Shown piece by piece: positions 18,655-26,900 of a DNA stretch of 64,000 nt (positions are counted from its first letter, which is position 1; every line of letters begins with the position of its first letter). The position numbers were made by a program, and so were the translations under genes. Under the pieces are notes generated by a model, which worked only from the letters and a program-made list of their open reading frames with translations, did no database searches and was not told the origin of the DNA. The stretch comes from an uncultured Lachnospiraceae bacterium. GTDB lineage: Bacteria; Bacillota; Clostridia; Lachnospirales; Lachnospiraceae. Location of the stretch: NCBI GenBank assembly GCA_947629865.1, contig CANRFJ010000003.1, forward strand, positions 1-64,000, written 5' to 3'.

Positions 18655-19045
18655 TTACGATTTTCCCCAGAATTCCATTGACAAAGGAGTAGCCGTCCTC
18701 CCCGCCGTATTTTTTGGCAAGCTCCACTGCCTCGTTCACAGCCACGCCCACCGGCACGCCGTCGTCATATCCGGCCTCATACACAGCGAGCCTCAGAATC
18801 GCCAACTCTGCCCTGGCAATCCGATCCAGTTTCCAGCCTCTGGACGCCCCCTTGATCTTCCCGTCAATCTCCGGCAGATGCAGAATCAACTGCTCCAGTT
18901 TGTGGCGTATCTCTGTCTCGTCGGCGTCGGACAGCTTCTTCTCCTCCAGATAAATGTCTCTCTGCTCCTCAAATTCCCCCGCAGGATAAAATTCATTCTG
19001 AAACAGCAGGCAGAACATGCACTCTCTCATCTCACGTCGTGTCAT
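18647..19045 (-). CDS. nusB: transcription antitermination factor NusB
   Basis: A 132-residue all-helical NusB. Markers are the start MTRREMRECMFCLLFQ and the C-terminal block AVNEAVELAKKYGGEDGYSFVNGILG. It binds boxA RNA with NusE (S10) during rRNA transcription. I placed the start at 19045 behind GAGGATAAGT rather than at the ORF maximum. It lies between asp23 and xseA, the normal clostridial order. Confidence 0.95.
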   Translation of the reverse strand: MTRREMRECMFCLLFQNEFYPAGEFEEQRDIYLEEKKLSDADETEIRHKLEQLILHLPEIDGKIKGASRGWKLDRIARAELAILRLAVYEAGYDDGVPVGVAVNEAVELAKKYGGEDGYSFVNGILGKIVNE

Positions 19046-19107
19046 ACTTATCCTCATTTCCACATTGTGAACGGCGCCTGTCAGAAGACGCCGCCTGCAA
19101 ACAACTC

Positions 19108-19482
19108 TTATTCCTGTTCCAGTGTCACTCCGGCAATGCGGACATTCACCCGCTCCACCGTCAGCCCTGTCATGGAATTGATGGCCTGCGCCACCTTATC
19201 CTGAACCTGGGCGCAGGTTTTCGGAATATTATAACCATATTTCATATTAATCGCCAAATCCACTATGGCGGAATCGTCCTGCACCTCTACCTTCACTCCC
19301 TTGGAGAGATTTTTCACGCCGAAGCGTCCTGCCAGCTCGTTGGTGAGACCTCCTGCCATGGAATCCACGCCCTCTACCTCTGCCGCAGAGATGCCTGCAA
19401 TGGTGGAAACCACCTCATTGGCGATCTGCACCTCTCCGATGCCCGGTGAATTCTCCAATGTATCACGATTCATGTCTGTCAT
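19108..19482 (-). CDS. Asp23/Gls24 family envelope stress protein
   Basis: A 124-residue Asp23 (DUF322) protein. It shows VQIANEVVSTIAGISAAEVEGV near the N-terminus and the repeat-like VRVAINMKYGYNIP-type strand, ending in VERVNVRIAGVTLE. Relatives sit at the inner face of the membrane or influence envelope homeostasis. It is commonly found between spoIIIAH and nusB in Clostridia, as here. The start follows AGGAGGTACCAGGGAT. Confidence 0.93.
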   Translation of the reverse strand: MTDMNRDTLENSPGIGEVQIANEVVSTIAGISAAEVEGVDSMAGGLTNELAGRFGVKNLSKGVKVEVQDDSAIVDLAINMKYGYNIPKTCAQVQDKVAQAINSMTGLTVERVNVRIAGVTLEQE

Positions 19483-19552
19483 ATCCCTGGTACCTCCTGT
19501 CCGTATGACGCAATCCCAAACACACGGTTATTATTTGTTTATTATATCAGAT

Positions 19553-20242
19553 TTATTTGTTTTTGCCAACAGGGGAAATTACAATTTTATCTGCACTGCA
19601 TTCGGTCTTCCGTTTTACCACATCTTCGATCTGGACGATCTGCTGCTCCGTCAGGTTCTCCGCATCAACAATGACGTCCACGCTGTCCTCGACGATTGTC
19701 ACTACGGCCTCCGGAAATCCCCTGGCCGCCAGAAGGTTCTCCGCGGCTGTCTCCTTTTCACTCACCGCCGTCATCTTCATAATCTCATTCATGGCCTTAT
19801 CCCTCTGTGCGGCAGTGGCGTTCTTGTTATTGACCAGGTTAGTCAGCGTCTCTTTATTTTTGGCCCGCGTCTGCTCCCTGGAAAGTTTTGCCTCCTCAAA
19901 GTAACTGCTGCCCACCGTATTGCTGACAAGCACCGCCTCTCCGGCATTATCCCTGGAAGCGGTACTGGGGGAATCCGCCGACGGACTGGCCGTCGCATCG
20001 GAAACATTGTCGGAATCCCCGCTGATGCCGGCGGCCGACACCGACGCCGGACTGGCGGCTTCTCCCTCGTCCAGTACAATGTCCTCCTCTGAGATATCCG
20101 CCACCTCGCTGTCTGTCACCGAATCATTGCTCGCGGTCATGCTCAGTTCGTCCGAATCCGTCATGCTGAGATACCCGGCCACCGCCACCATGACCACAAG
20201 CGCCGTAATAATAATCTGATTTTTGCGCAAAAGTTTTTTCAC
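19553..20242 (-). CDS. spoIIIAH: stage III sporulation protein AH
   Basis: A 229-residue single-pass membrane protein with an N-terminal transmembrane helix (residues about 8-26) and a YscJ/FliF-like extracellular ring domain at the C-terminus (about 120-229). It forms the mother-cell side of the SpoIIIAH-SpoIIQ channel across the engulfed forespore septum. A Ser/Asp/Ala-rich linker of about 80 residues is longer than in Bacillus. The GTG start overlaps the spoIIIAG stop (GTGA) behind AGGAGGCAAAGGA. Confidence 0.94.
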   Translation of the reverse strand: MKKLLRKNQIIITALVVMVAVAGYLSMTDSDELSMTASNDSVTDSEVADISEEDIVLDEGEAASPASVSAAGISGDSDNVSDATASPSADSPSTASRDNAGEAVLVSNTVGSSYFEEAKLSREQTRAKNKETLTNLVNNKNATAAQRDKAMNEIMKMTAVSEKETAAENLLAARGFPEAVVTIVEDSVDVIVDAENLTEQQIVQIEDVVKRKTECSADKIVISPVGKNK

Positions 20243-20775
20243 TCCTTTGCCTCCTTGCCTTTCATTATTTTTATTTTATGACTCTCGATTTGAAATAATG
20301 CCCCCACCGCTTCGGTTATTTCTCTTTTTATTCCTGCGTCGTCTCCTCCGTCGCACACAATGACCACCCCCTCCAGCTCCGGTTCCCTCTCCTGGATCAC
20401 ATAGGGGGAGGAGTTGCGCTCGCTGTCCTCCACTAATACCGTCTCCTCCTCGTTGGCTCCATTTCGGCTGTTGTTGTCCTTTAACGTCACCTTTTCATTG
20501 GAGGCCCGAAGCGTCAGCATCACCTCCACGTCGCCGACTCCCTCCACCCGTCGCAGAAGTTCCACCAGCTCCCTCTCCATCGTCTCCTTATATTGCTCCA
20601 GTGCGGTTTCCTCGGTCTGCGCCGGAGCGTCTGTGCTCCCTGCCTCTGCCTCCTCCTCTCCGCCCCCATAGAGGGAATCCCCCCAGGCAAAAGCAAGAAG
20701 AAGGATACCGCACAACAGGGCGGCTCCCATTCTGGCCGGCCCCGCCTTCTGTATGATCTGCTTTATTTTCTCCAT
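20239..20775 (-). CDS. spoIIIAG: stage III sporulation protein AG
   Basis: About 178 residues: one transmembrane helix (about 18-36) then a ring-forming domain containing LVELLRRVEGVGDVEVMLTL. SpoIIIAG builds a large oligomeric ring in the feeding-tube channel between mother cell and forespore. The ATG at 20775 has GAGGAGGTCTGGAGT upstream; the longer ORF-track start is not supported. It is coupled to spoIIIAH by a 4-nt overlap. Confidence 0.94.
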   Translation of the reverse strand: MEKIKQIIQKAGPARMGAALLCGILLLAFAWGDSLYGGGEEEAEAGSTDAPAQTEETALEQYKETMERELVELLRRVEGVGDVEVMLTLRASNEKVTLKDNNSRNGANEEETVLVEDSERNSSPYVIQEREPELEGVVIVCDGGDDAGIKREITEAVGALFQIESHKIKIMKGKEAKE

Positions 20776-20788
20776 ACTCCAGACCTCC

Positions 20789-21271
20789 TCACTGTTCAAT
20801 AATAAAAATGTCATCACTGCTGATTCCGTAGCGCGCCGCCAGTTCCGAGAGCAGGGAGCGCACATTATCCGGCCGCTCGGAGAGCCTCACGGTGATTCGC
20901 CGGAGCCGCCCCTCCGACACCTCGACATCGCAGTTTTCCGCCCTCGCGCCGCACCGCGCCGCCACATCTTCCCTCACCTGTTCCTCATAGCGCTTTTCTA
21001 TCGCCTCCTCGTACTTCCTGCCAAACATACGGATATCCTGCTCTGTCTGTTCCGCCCTCTGCTCCGACACAGCCCGTTGGAGCCAGACGCCCACATCTTC
21101 TTTTCCGCCGAGAAGGGACAGCGCCGGTGAGAGCGCCAGCGCAATGACAATCAGGCCGGCGACATATTGAAAATATTTTTTGTACTCCGTCCCCGAAAAC
21201 AAATTGGTGAACAGCGCCGCCACCATCATAAAGACCGTGATTTTCTGAACCATAGACAAAATCGTCTGCAT
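20789..21271 (-). CDS. spoIIIAF: stage III sporulation protein AF
   Basis: About 160 residues with two N-terminal transmembrane segments and a soluble C-terminal domain with a ring-building fold (VEVSEGRLRRITVRL). It is part of the SpoIIIA complex. The start at 21271 follows AAGGAGGCGGGCT and lies 22 nt beyond the spoIIIAE stop. The gene ends 13 nt before spoIIIAG. Confidence 0.92.
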   Translation of the reverse strand: MQTILSMVQKITVFMMVAALFTNLFSGTEYKKYFQYVAGLIVIALALSPALSLLGGKEDVGVWLQRAVSEQRAEQTEQDIRMFGRKYEEAIEKRYEEQVREDVAARCGARAENCDVEVSEGRLRRITVRLSERPDNVRSLLSELAARYGISSDDIFIIEQ

Positions 21272-21293
21272 AGCCCGCCTCCTTCTCTCTTTC

Positions 21294-22550
21294 TCACCCG
21301 ACCAGATTCGTACACACCACGACAATGGCGATGGAAATGAGGAACATCAGCGCTCCGGCGAACAGACAGCCAAGCATCAGCTTCCCGCTCTCCGCCGCCG
21401 CCTGCAGCGCCGCCACCACTCTCCTGTCGCTGACAGGCTGCACAAGAGCCGCCCCCGCACGGTGCAGAAGGGTAAAAACCAGAAGCTTCAAAAGGGGATA
21501 AAAGCACATCACGGCAATGCAGATCAGGCCGCCCACACCGACGGCGCTCTTTACTAACAGCCCGCTCCCCAATAGAGTATCTGCCACGCCCTCAAAGGTA
21601 CTGCCGACTCCCGGCAGCCCCCTGGCCGTCTGCAGCAGAGTGTTGTTTTTTACCCTGTCCATTACGGGAAGAATCATTCCCTGAATTCCCTGATAGCCGA
21701 TTAATATGCCAAATACGACTTTTATGCCGAGGCGCAAAACACTCCTCACCAGCTCCGCCATCTTGGAAAAACGGTTATCCGCCAGCTGGTTTGCCATGCT
21801 CAGCAGAAAATATACCTGGATACCCGGCAGAAAAATATGTACCATTGCCATCTCAATCATGCTGATGGCAATAAGCATCGTCTCATAGTAAGCCAGCGAA
21901 GTTCCCGTCCCCATTCCCATACACAGGCTCATGGAGAAAGCCGGAACCAACGCTTTCATAAAATCAAGCAGGTTTCCCATGGCCTCCCCCGCCACAGACC
22001 ATGCGGTATAAAATCCGGTGGCAACCACGGCAAACAAAAGCAGATAGGTGATATAGAATCCGGTCTCCCCCAGTTCCCTGTCTCCAATCGTGCCGGAAAA
22101 ATTCAGAAAGATTCCCGCCATGAGCCCCAGCGCCAGTATCCGGAACAGAACCGCCTTCTGCTCCGCAAACTGCCCCTTGATCTGCTCCACGCCCTTTTCC
22201 CATATCTCCGGCAGGGAAAATTCCACCCGCCCCTCCACTGCGTCCCGCACATATCCGGTCAGGGAAAATCCACCCGCCCGGCCTCTAGTCTCCTCAAAAG
22301 CTCTCTCGGCCTCCTCCAGCGGAATCGCGTCCTCCCAGTCCGAAAGGCCGTCCGCCAGAAAGCTCCCCTCTCCCGCTTCGCCGGTCTCTCCGGTCGTTTC
22401 CCCCTGTCCTGCCACGCCGGACTGTCCTGCCACGCCGGACTGTCCCGCTTCGCCGGTCTCTCCGGCAGACGCGGCGGCCACTGTCACTGTCGCGGGAAAC
22501 AGCAGAAAAAATATAAGAAAACAATACAGGACTGCTTTTTGCTTTTTCAT
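21294..22550 (-). CDS. spoIIIAE: stage III sporulation protein AE
   Basis: About 418 residues: signal peptide (MKKQKAVLYCFLIFFLLF), a Gly/Glu/Thr-rich low-complexity stretch (about residues 30-70, with imperfect SGVAGQ and GETG repeats), then the polytopic membrane domain of SpoIIIAE with about seven helices. It is the channel's main integral membrane component. The ATG overlaps the spoIIIAD stop (ATGA). The repeat stretch is GC-rich and likely variable between strains. Confidence 0.94.
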   Translation of the reverse strand: MKKQKAVLYCFLIFFLLFPATVTVAAASAGETGEAGQSGVAGQSGVAGQGETTGETGEAGEGSFLADGLSDWEDAIPLEEAERAFEETRGRAGGFSLTGYVRDAVEGRVEFSLPEIWEKGVEQIKGQFAEQKAVLFRILALGLMAGIFLNFSGTIGDRELGETGFYITYLLLFAVVATGFYTAWSVAGEAMGNLLDFMKALVPAFSMSLCMGMGTGTSLAYYETMLIAISMIEMAMVHIFLPGIQVYFLLSMANQLADNRFSKMAELVRSVLRLGIKVVFGILIGYQGIQGMILPVMDRVKNNTLLQTARGLPGVGSTFEGVADTLLGSGLLVKSAVGVGGLICIAVMCFYPLLKLLVFTLLHRAGAALVQPVSDRRVVAALQAAAESGKLMLGCLFAGALMFLISIAIVVVCTNLVG

Positions 22551-22927
22551 GTGAACAGCTCCCCTATCGTCCGCACCAGCGCCTGCAGAATCGGGAGGCT
22601 CACGATCAGCATACTGATTTTTCCGGCAAATCCAATCTGTCCGGCGACCGCTCCCTGCCCGGCGTCCCTGCACAGACTGACGGCAAACTGCGTCAGGTAG
22701 GCGATGCCCGCCATTTTCAGCAAAATACTTATGTACTCGCTGTCGAGCCCCATGGCGTCCTCAAACCGCTTTACCGCATCGACCATGACCGAAATCCTGG
22801 ACAGGCCATAGGAGAATATCATCAGGGCGGCGCAGGCCGCCACCATAAACCCGTATTCCTTTTTTATGCTTCCGGCCGTCATAGACAGAAAAACCGCCGT
22901 CAGGCCAATCAATACTACCTTTAACAT
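22547..22927 (-). CDS. spoIIIAD: stage III sporulation protein AD
   Basis: A 126-residue membrane protein with three to four hydrophobic helices, matching SpoIIIAD in size and position (MLKVVLIGLTAVFLSM, SEYISILLKMAGIAYLTQFA). It resembles small export-gate subunits of type III secretion systems. The start follows GGAGGCGGA, and the gene overlaps spoIIIAE by 4 nt. Confidence 0.93.
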   Translation of the reverse strand: MLKVVLIGLTAVFLSMTAGSIKKEYGFMVAACAALMIFSYGLSRISVMVDAVKRFEDAMGLDSEYISILLKMAGIAYLTQFAVSLCRDAGQGAVAGQIGFAGKISMLIVSLPILQALVRTIGELFT

Positions 22928-22955
22928 TCCGCCTCCTCAAAAACATTCCGCCCCG

Positions 22956-23150
22956 CTAAAAGGAAAATAAATCCTCTATTGTATCAAACAATTCAGATAT
23001 ATAGGGAATTACCCAGAACAACACAAGAATCAGTCCCGCCAGACTGACGATAAAGGCCTGTTCCTCCCGTCCGGACTGCTTTAATATCTGATTCAGTATT
23101 GTTACCAGAATTCCCACCAGCGCAATTCTGAAAATAATTGTAATCTCCAT
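22956..23150 (-). CDS. spoIIIAC: stage III sporulation protein AC
   Basis: About 64 residues with two hydrophobic helices (IIFRIALVGILVTILNQIL and FIVSLAGLILVLFWVIPYI), matching SpoIIIAC. The start is uncertain: the ATG at 23150 has AGAGGAAAG just before it, while an ATG at 23162 would give 68 residues, the Bacillus length. The 97-nt gap to spoIIIAB contains a double-hairpin repeat, whereas the other spoIIIA junctions are tight. Confidence 0.92.
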   Translation of the reverse strand: MEITIIFRIALVGILVTILNQILKQSGREEQAFIVSLAGLILVLFWVIPYISELFDTIEDLFSF

Positions 23151-23160
23151 CTTTCCTCTC

Positions 23161-23240
23161 ATTCCGCCGCTTCAGCGGCTATTTCATAAGTGGGGACTTT
23201 GTGCGCCCGCACAAATCCCGCTGAAAATTTTCATTTTCAG
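23161..23240 (-). repeat. double-hairpin intergenic repeat, copy 1 (inside spoIIIA)
   Basis: On the minus strand this reads CTGAAAATGAAAATTTTCAG (hairpin), then TTTGTGCGGGCGCACAAA (hairpin), GTCCCCACTTATGAAA, GCCGCTGAAGCGGC (hairpin) and GGAATGAGAGG. The last two hairpins and their linker recur at 38561-38616 and 62129-62191. It fills the gap between spoIIIAB and spoIIIAC and is a diverged copy near the ribosome binding site. Confidence 0.8.
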
Positions 23241-23247
23241 TTTTTTC

Positions 23248-23763
23248 TCACACCAGGATAATACATATAAGAGCTCCGCACATAGCGCCCAGCAGCGGAT
23301 ACAGCCTCGTGCGGTTTCTCTTTTCCCTCTCATACTCCTCCAGGCTCTGCTCCAGCCTCTGCAGGTACAGATTGATGGTCTGTATCTGCATCTCGGCGTC
23401 GAGGTAGCCAAGCGTGTCCCCCAGTGATTTGAGTTCTCTCCGCTCCTGCTCGCCCATCTCCCTGTCTGTGAAAATCTCCTCCACGGCGCTGCCCCATATA
23501 TCCTCCATTGTCCCGCCGCCCCGCTCCAGTCTGCCCGACACCTCGCGCAGGAAATGTGATACCGTCCCCCCTGTGCGTCCGGCAGCCTGAAAGAGTGCGG
23601 CGGGCAGGGGTGTGCGTCCGTATGCGATTTCCCCCCGAAGCAGAACCATGGCGCGCCGACAGGCCGAGAGATTTTTCCCGCGCCGCGCATAGAGGAGGGC
23701 ATACCACATGCCGAGTCCCGCGCTTCCCGCCAGCACAAGCCCCATGCCAAGCCATTTAATCAT
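23248..23763 (-). CDS. spoIIIAB: stage III sporulation protein AB
   Basis: A 171-residue protein with an N-terminal hydrophobic helix, a helical GspF-like middle (CRRAMVLLRGEIAYGRTPLPAA) and a C-terminal membrane helix (LGAMCGALICIILV). It resembles type II secretion/type IV pilus platform proteins and works with the ATPase SpoIIIAA. It overlaps spoIIIAA by 4 nt (ATGA). Confidence 0.94.
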   Translation of the reverse strand: MIKWLGMGLVLAGSAGLGMWYALLYARRGKNLSACRRAMVLLRGEIAYGRTPLPAALFQAAGRTGGTVSHFLREVSGRLERGGGTMEDIWGSAVEEIFTDREMGEQERRELKSLGDTLGYLDAEMQIQTINLYLQRLEQSLEEYEREKRNRTRLYPLLGAMCGALICIILV

Positions 23764-24707
23764 GACGCCCTCCCCTCTGTGAGAGCGGACGCACCGCGGG
23801 AGAGTTCCTTTCCTTTCCCATCACACACGGCGACAATTTTGCCCGGTCTCCCCTCGTCTCTCAGAAACACCAGTCTCCCAAACATCTCCTCCTCAAGCAT
23901 CTGCCGGAGTAACGGCTTTTCCCTGAGATGTTTTAAGGAGTCGCCATGGACTGTAGCTAACAGTGCGCACCCGCTGGTCAGCGCATAGGCCATGGCCTCG
24001 TAGTCCTGCCTTGTGCCGATCTCGTCCACGGCAATCACCTCCGGCGCCATCGACCGTATCATCATTCGTATGCCCTCAGATTTTGCACAGGCGTCCATCA
24101 CATCACAGGGCCCCACATCTTTCTGCGGCACTCCGAGATAGCATCCGGCAATCTCCGAGCGCTCGTCCACCACCGACACATTTTTTCCCGGACGCCCCCG
24201 TTCCCCCTCTGCCAGCTGCCGCACAATATCCCGCAGAAGCGTTGTCTTGCCCGCCCCCGGCGGAGAAATCAGGAGCGTGGACAGGAATCTGTCTGCGTCC
24301 ATCAGCCGGGGCAGCAGTCTGTCTGCGCACCCCCTGACTTCATGGGAAATGCGGATATTTAAGAAGGTGATGTTGCGGAGTGTGCGCACCTGCCCCCGCT
24401 CCATCACCGCCCGCCCCGCAACCCCGATCCGGTGCCCTCCCGGTATCGTGATATAGCCCTTGCGGATTTCCTCCTCGAAGGCATACAGGGAGTAGCGGCT
24501 GATATGCTCCAGAATTTCCCGAAATTCTCCAGCGCTCACTGCCTCTCCGGCGCCTCCCGTAATCTTCTTCTCTCCCCGGATAAGAAGTACCATCTGCCTC
24601 CCGCTCCGGATCCGGATCTCCTGCACCTGCTCCCAGTCACCGGCCTCTCGCCCGGCCAGTCTCCGGAGACGCTCCGGCAGCAATTGAAGAATTTCTTCTT
24701 TTTTCAT
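23760..24707 (-). CDS. spoIIIAA: stage III sporulation protein AA (ATPase)
   Basis: About 315 residues. A secretion-ATPase-type Walker A, ISPPGAGKTTLLRDIV, and Walker B, VIAVDEIGT, are visible. SpoIIIAA is the cytoplasmic ATPase of the mother cell-forespore channel. The start at 24707 follows GGAGGAGAGGGACT; the ORF-track start 8 codons upstream is not needed. It is the first gene of the eight-gene operon, and a SigE-like promoter lies 28-58 nt upstream. Confidence 0.95.
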   Translation of the reverse strand: MKKEEILQLLPERLRRLAGREAGDWEQVQEIRIRSGRQMVLLIRGEKKITGGAGEAVSAGEFREILEHISRYSLYAFEEEIRKGYITIPGGHRIGVAGRAVMERGQVRTLRNITFLNIRISHEVRGCADRLLPRLMDADRFLSTLLISPPGAGKTTLLRDIVRQLAEGERGRPGKNVSVVDERSEIAGCYLGVPQKDVGPCDVMDACAKSEGIRMMIRSMAPEVIAVDEIGTRQDYEAMAYALTSGCALLATVHGDSLKHLREKPLLRQMLEEEMFGRLVFLRDEGRPGKIVAVCDGKGKELSRGASALTEGRAS

Positions 24708-24734
24708 AGTCCCTCTCCTCCTCCACGGCATGTC

Positions 24735-24765
24735 CGTCTATCTTTCAATTTCTACATATATATGC
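24735..24765 (-). promoter_or_regulatory. possible sigma-E promoter of spoIIIA
   Basis: On the minus strand GCATATA (close to the SigE -35 KMATATT) is followed after 16 nt by GATAGACG (four of seven to CATACAnT). The predicted start would lie about 20 nt before the spoIIIAA start codon. SigE drives spoIIIA in Bacillus, so the position is apt, but the -10 match is weak. Confidence 0.38.
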
Positions 24766-24885
24766 CTGTCCCCTCTGAATATTCCTTGAAGGAAAAAACT
24801 TTTTGTGGTATATTTTCTAACATAGGCTGCCGCAGGGCCGCAGAGTATATGCGGACAAATCAGCGCGGCCGGAAAGGAATTTTTT

Positions 24886-25650
24886 ATGAAATACGGACTG
24901 ATTGGAGAAAAGTTGGGACACAGTTATTCTAAGGAAATACATGAGAAACTGGCAGATTATACATACGAACTCTGCCCCCTCACCAGAGATGAATTTGATA
25001 TTTTTATGGAAAAGAAAGAATTTTCCGCCATCAATGTGACAATCCCCTATAAGCGCAGCGTCATTCCCTATCTGGCAGAGATGAACGAGACCGCCCGCGC
25101 CATCGGAGCCGTCAACACAATCGTCAACCGCGATGGCCGCCTGTGCGGATACAATACCGACATGCCCGGTTTTTTATATATGGCGCGGAAAAACGGCGTT
25201 GATATGCAGGGAAAAAAGGTGGTCGTCCTCGGCAACGGAGGCGCTTCCCAGGCCATACAGGCAGCTGTCCGGACAATGGATGCCGCCGAACTCATCATAG
25301 TGGGACACCGCACCATGAAAGAGGGCGTTATTACCTATGAGGAGTGCTTCGCCAGACACAGCGACGCCGACATTATAGTGAATACCAGCCCGGTCGGAAT
25401 GTACCCGAATGTGGACGCCTCTCCGGTGGATTTGAGGCATTTTCCAAAATGTCGGGCCGTACTGGACATTATCGCAAACCCGCTCGTCACTAAACTGACG
25501 GCCCAGGCCGAAGCGCTCGGCATGATCGGCGTGACCGGTCTTGAAATGCTGGTGGCCCAGGCCAAGTATGCCGTGGAGATTTTCCTGGATACCCAAATCG
25601 ACGATTCGGAGATCGAGAAGATTTGCGAGGATATCAAAAAGGCCCGCTGA
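24886..25650 (+). CDS. aroE: shikimate dehydrogenase
   Basis: A 254-residue NADP-dependent dehydrogenase reducing 3-dehydroshikimate to shikimate. The N-terminal substrate-binding domain has GHSYSK, the catalytic Lys in NVTIPYKRS and Asp in GYNTDMPG; the Rossmann motif is VVLGNGGASQAI. It is one of three real plus-strand genes and is transcribed divergently from spoIIIA. Other shikimate genes (aroD-aroK fusion, aroA) lie elsewhere in the window rather than in one operon. The start follows GGAAAGGAATTTTTT. Confidence 0.96.
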   Translation: MKYGLIGEKLGHSYSKEIHEKLADYTYELCPLTRDEFDIFMEKKEFSAINVTIPYKRSVIPYLAEMNETARAIGAVNTIVNRDGRLCGYNTDMPGFLYMARKNGVDMQGKKVVVLGNGGASQAIQAAVRTMDAAELIIVGHRTMKEGVITYEECFARHSDADIIVNTSPVGMYPNVDASPVDLRHFPKCRAVLDIIANPLVTKLTAQAEALGMIGVTGLEMLVAQAKYAVEIFLDTQIDDSEIEKICEDIKKAR

Positions 25651-25662
25651 TAAACGCGGGCC
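25641..25662. terminator. hairpin across the aroE stop codon
   Basis: GGCCCGC and GCGGGCC form a perfect 7-bp stem with the aroE TGA in the loop. There is no T-run, so termination is only possible. It may serve to stabilise the 3' end. Confidence 0.45.
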
Positions 25663-25717
25663 TCTGCACCAGAATAAATCGCAAATAATATGTATAGTTG
25701 TCCCATAACCGCTTTTA

Positions 25718-25736
25718 ACGGGACGCAAAGTCCCGT
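25718..25736 (-). terminator. hairpin just downstream of the DUF6033-cluster gene
   Basis: ACGGGAC/GTCCCGT with a 5-nt loop directly follows the stop of the minus-strand gene at 25738. It is followed on the minus strand by TTAAAAGCGG, with no T-run. It is a weak terminator candidate. Confidence 0.4.
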
Positions 25737-25737
25737 C

Positions 25738-26244
25738 TCACTCTGTCTGACGGCTTATGCCTTTCATTGCGTCGGACAATTTCTGCCCCTCTGCCGACAG
25801 TTCTACCGTCGCTCCGGTGGCAATGGATTGGTTTTTCAATATACTTTCAGAGTTTTCTGCAAGTCCGTCTGTCCCTGTACCGGCGGCTTTGTCTGTTCCG
25901 GCTTTCTCTGCCTTGGCTTTCTCCGCCCTTGCCGCTTCTTCCTCTTTCCTGTTTTCAGCACGCTCTCTGGCCTTTTCCCTGGCGTCCTCTAACCTCTCCT
26001 CCCGCAGCTTTTCCGCTTCCTCCCTGGTTCCCTCTGCGGCGCGGTCTGTGTATTCACTGGCATCTTCCAGAAAACCGTTTGTATATCCCAGCGCGCGCTC
26101 CATCACATCCGTATTTGCCGCCTCGCCCTTGATCTCCGCAAGATCAGCCTCTATTTTGGCGGCGTGGTATACCCGATATGACGTCCCGCTGTTTTTCAGA
26201 TTAACCCCGGCTCCCGCCAGCCCCTCCATCGTTTTTACGTTCAT
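25738..26244 (-). CDS. Ala/Glu/Lys-rich helical protein of the DUF6033-like cluster
   Basis: About 168 residues, without signal peptide or membrane helix. The N-terminus is MNVKTMEGLAGAGVNLKNSG; residues about 60-125 are a nearly continuous charged helix (EEAEKLREERLEDAREKARE), probably a coiled coil. The charged tail resembles those of the neighbours at 26308 and 27085, but the central core of that family is absent. The start at 26244 follows AAGGAGGTGCTCCC. Function unknown. It is last of three same-strand genes and probably works with them. Confidence 0.75.
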   Translation of the reverse strand: MNVKTMEGLAGAGVNLKNSGTSYRVYHAAKIEADLAEIKGEAANTDVMERALGYTNGFLEDASEYTDRAAEGTREEAEKLREERLEDAREKARERAENRKEEEAARAEKAKAEKAGTDKAAGTGTDGLAENSESILKNQSIATGATVELSAEGQKLSDAMKGISRQTE

Positions 26245-26307
26245 GGGAGCACCTCCTTCTATTATCTGTATAGTATATTTATCGGCAGACACGGAGACGT
26301 CGATTAC

Positions 26308-26883
26308 CTATAACCGGATGTCCAGTTTTGTGCCCCGTCTGGTCTCCAACGCCGTTTTTTCTGCCTCTTTCGCTGCCCTTTTCTCCCTTTTGGCTTTCTC
26401 CTTCTTATTTTCCTTTATTTTTTCCTGAATCTTTTTGATCCAGTTATCCTTGTCCTTTTTGTCCAAAGAGAGGAACGTCTTTTTCTTCGTGCCCTTGGAC
26501 TGGCTGATGCCCCAGGCCGCCAGACCTCCATCGGCATTGATGATAAATCCTCCGGCAATATCTCCCTCGTGCCGGAATGCGCCCGCCTTGATACACTGCG
26601 CACAATCATAGATCAGAGCCTCATATTCCAGTCTTTTTTCCGGATCGTTCTCCATTTCCCGCAAAATATTCGGGGCAACTGCTATATTATTCTGCCCTTT
26701 TGCGGAAAACGGCTCCGTATTTGTAGAAAATTTGACGTCCGGATATTTTTCCTCCAGTTCGCTCAGCACACCGTATCCTTTTTCCGCTTTCTTGCCCTCC
26801 GCCGTATTTTCTGTCTCCATTTTATTCTTTGCATAGGCGTAGGCCTCCTCCGAAACCCAGCTGTTTCCCACTTTAATTGGCAT
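26308..26883 (-). CDS. DUF6033-like protein
   Basis: A 191-residue protein without signal peptide. The core reads VLSELEEKYPDVKFS, then IAVAPNILREMENDPEKRLEYE and INADGGLAAWGIS, followed by a Lys/Glu-rich coil (IKENKKEKAKREKRAAKEAEK). The same order of blocks is visible in the proteins at 27085, 37836 and 38637, so they are paralogues; I believe this is the DUF6033 family, but no search was run. The start follows GGAGGAATTAT, directly downstream of a structured element (26901-27024). Function unknown. Confidence 0.78.
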   Translation of the reverse strand: MPIKVGNSWVSEEAYAYAKNKMETENTAEGKKAEKGYGVLSELEEKYPDVKFSTNTEPFSAKGQNNIAVAPNILREMENDPEKRLEYEALIYDCAQCIKAGAFRHEGDIAGGFIINADGGLAAWGISQSKGTKKKTFLSLDKKDKDNWIKKIQEKIKENKKEKAKREKRAAKEAEKTALETRRGTKLDIRL

Positions 26884-26900
26884 ATAATTCCTCCATTCCA

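Noticed and set aside
22300-22480. Tandem repeat or CRISPR-like array in spoIIIAE
   Set aside because: The GGAC/CTGTCC repeats are in frame and encode a Gly/Glu linker; spacing and length do not fit CRISPR.
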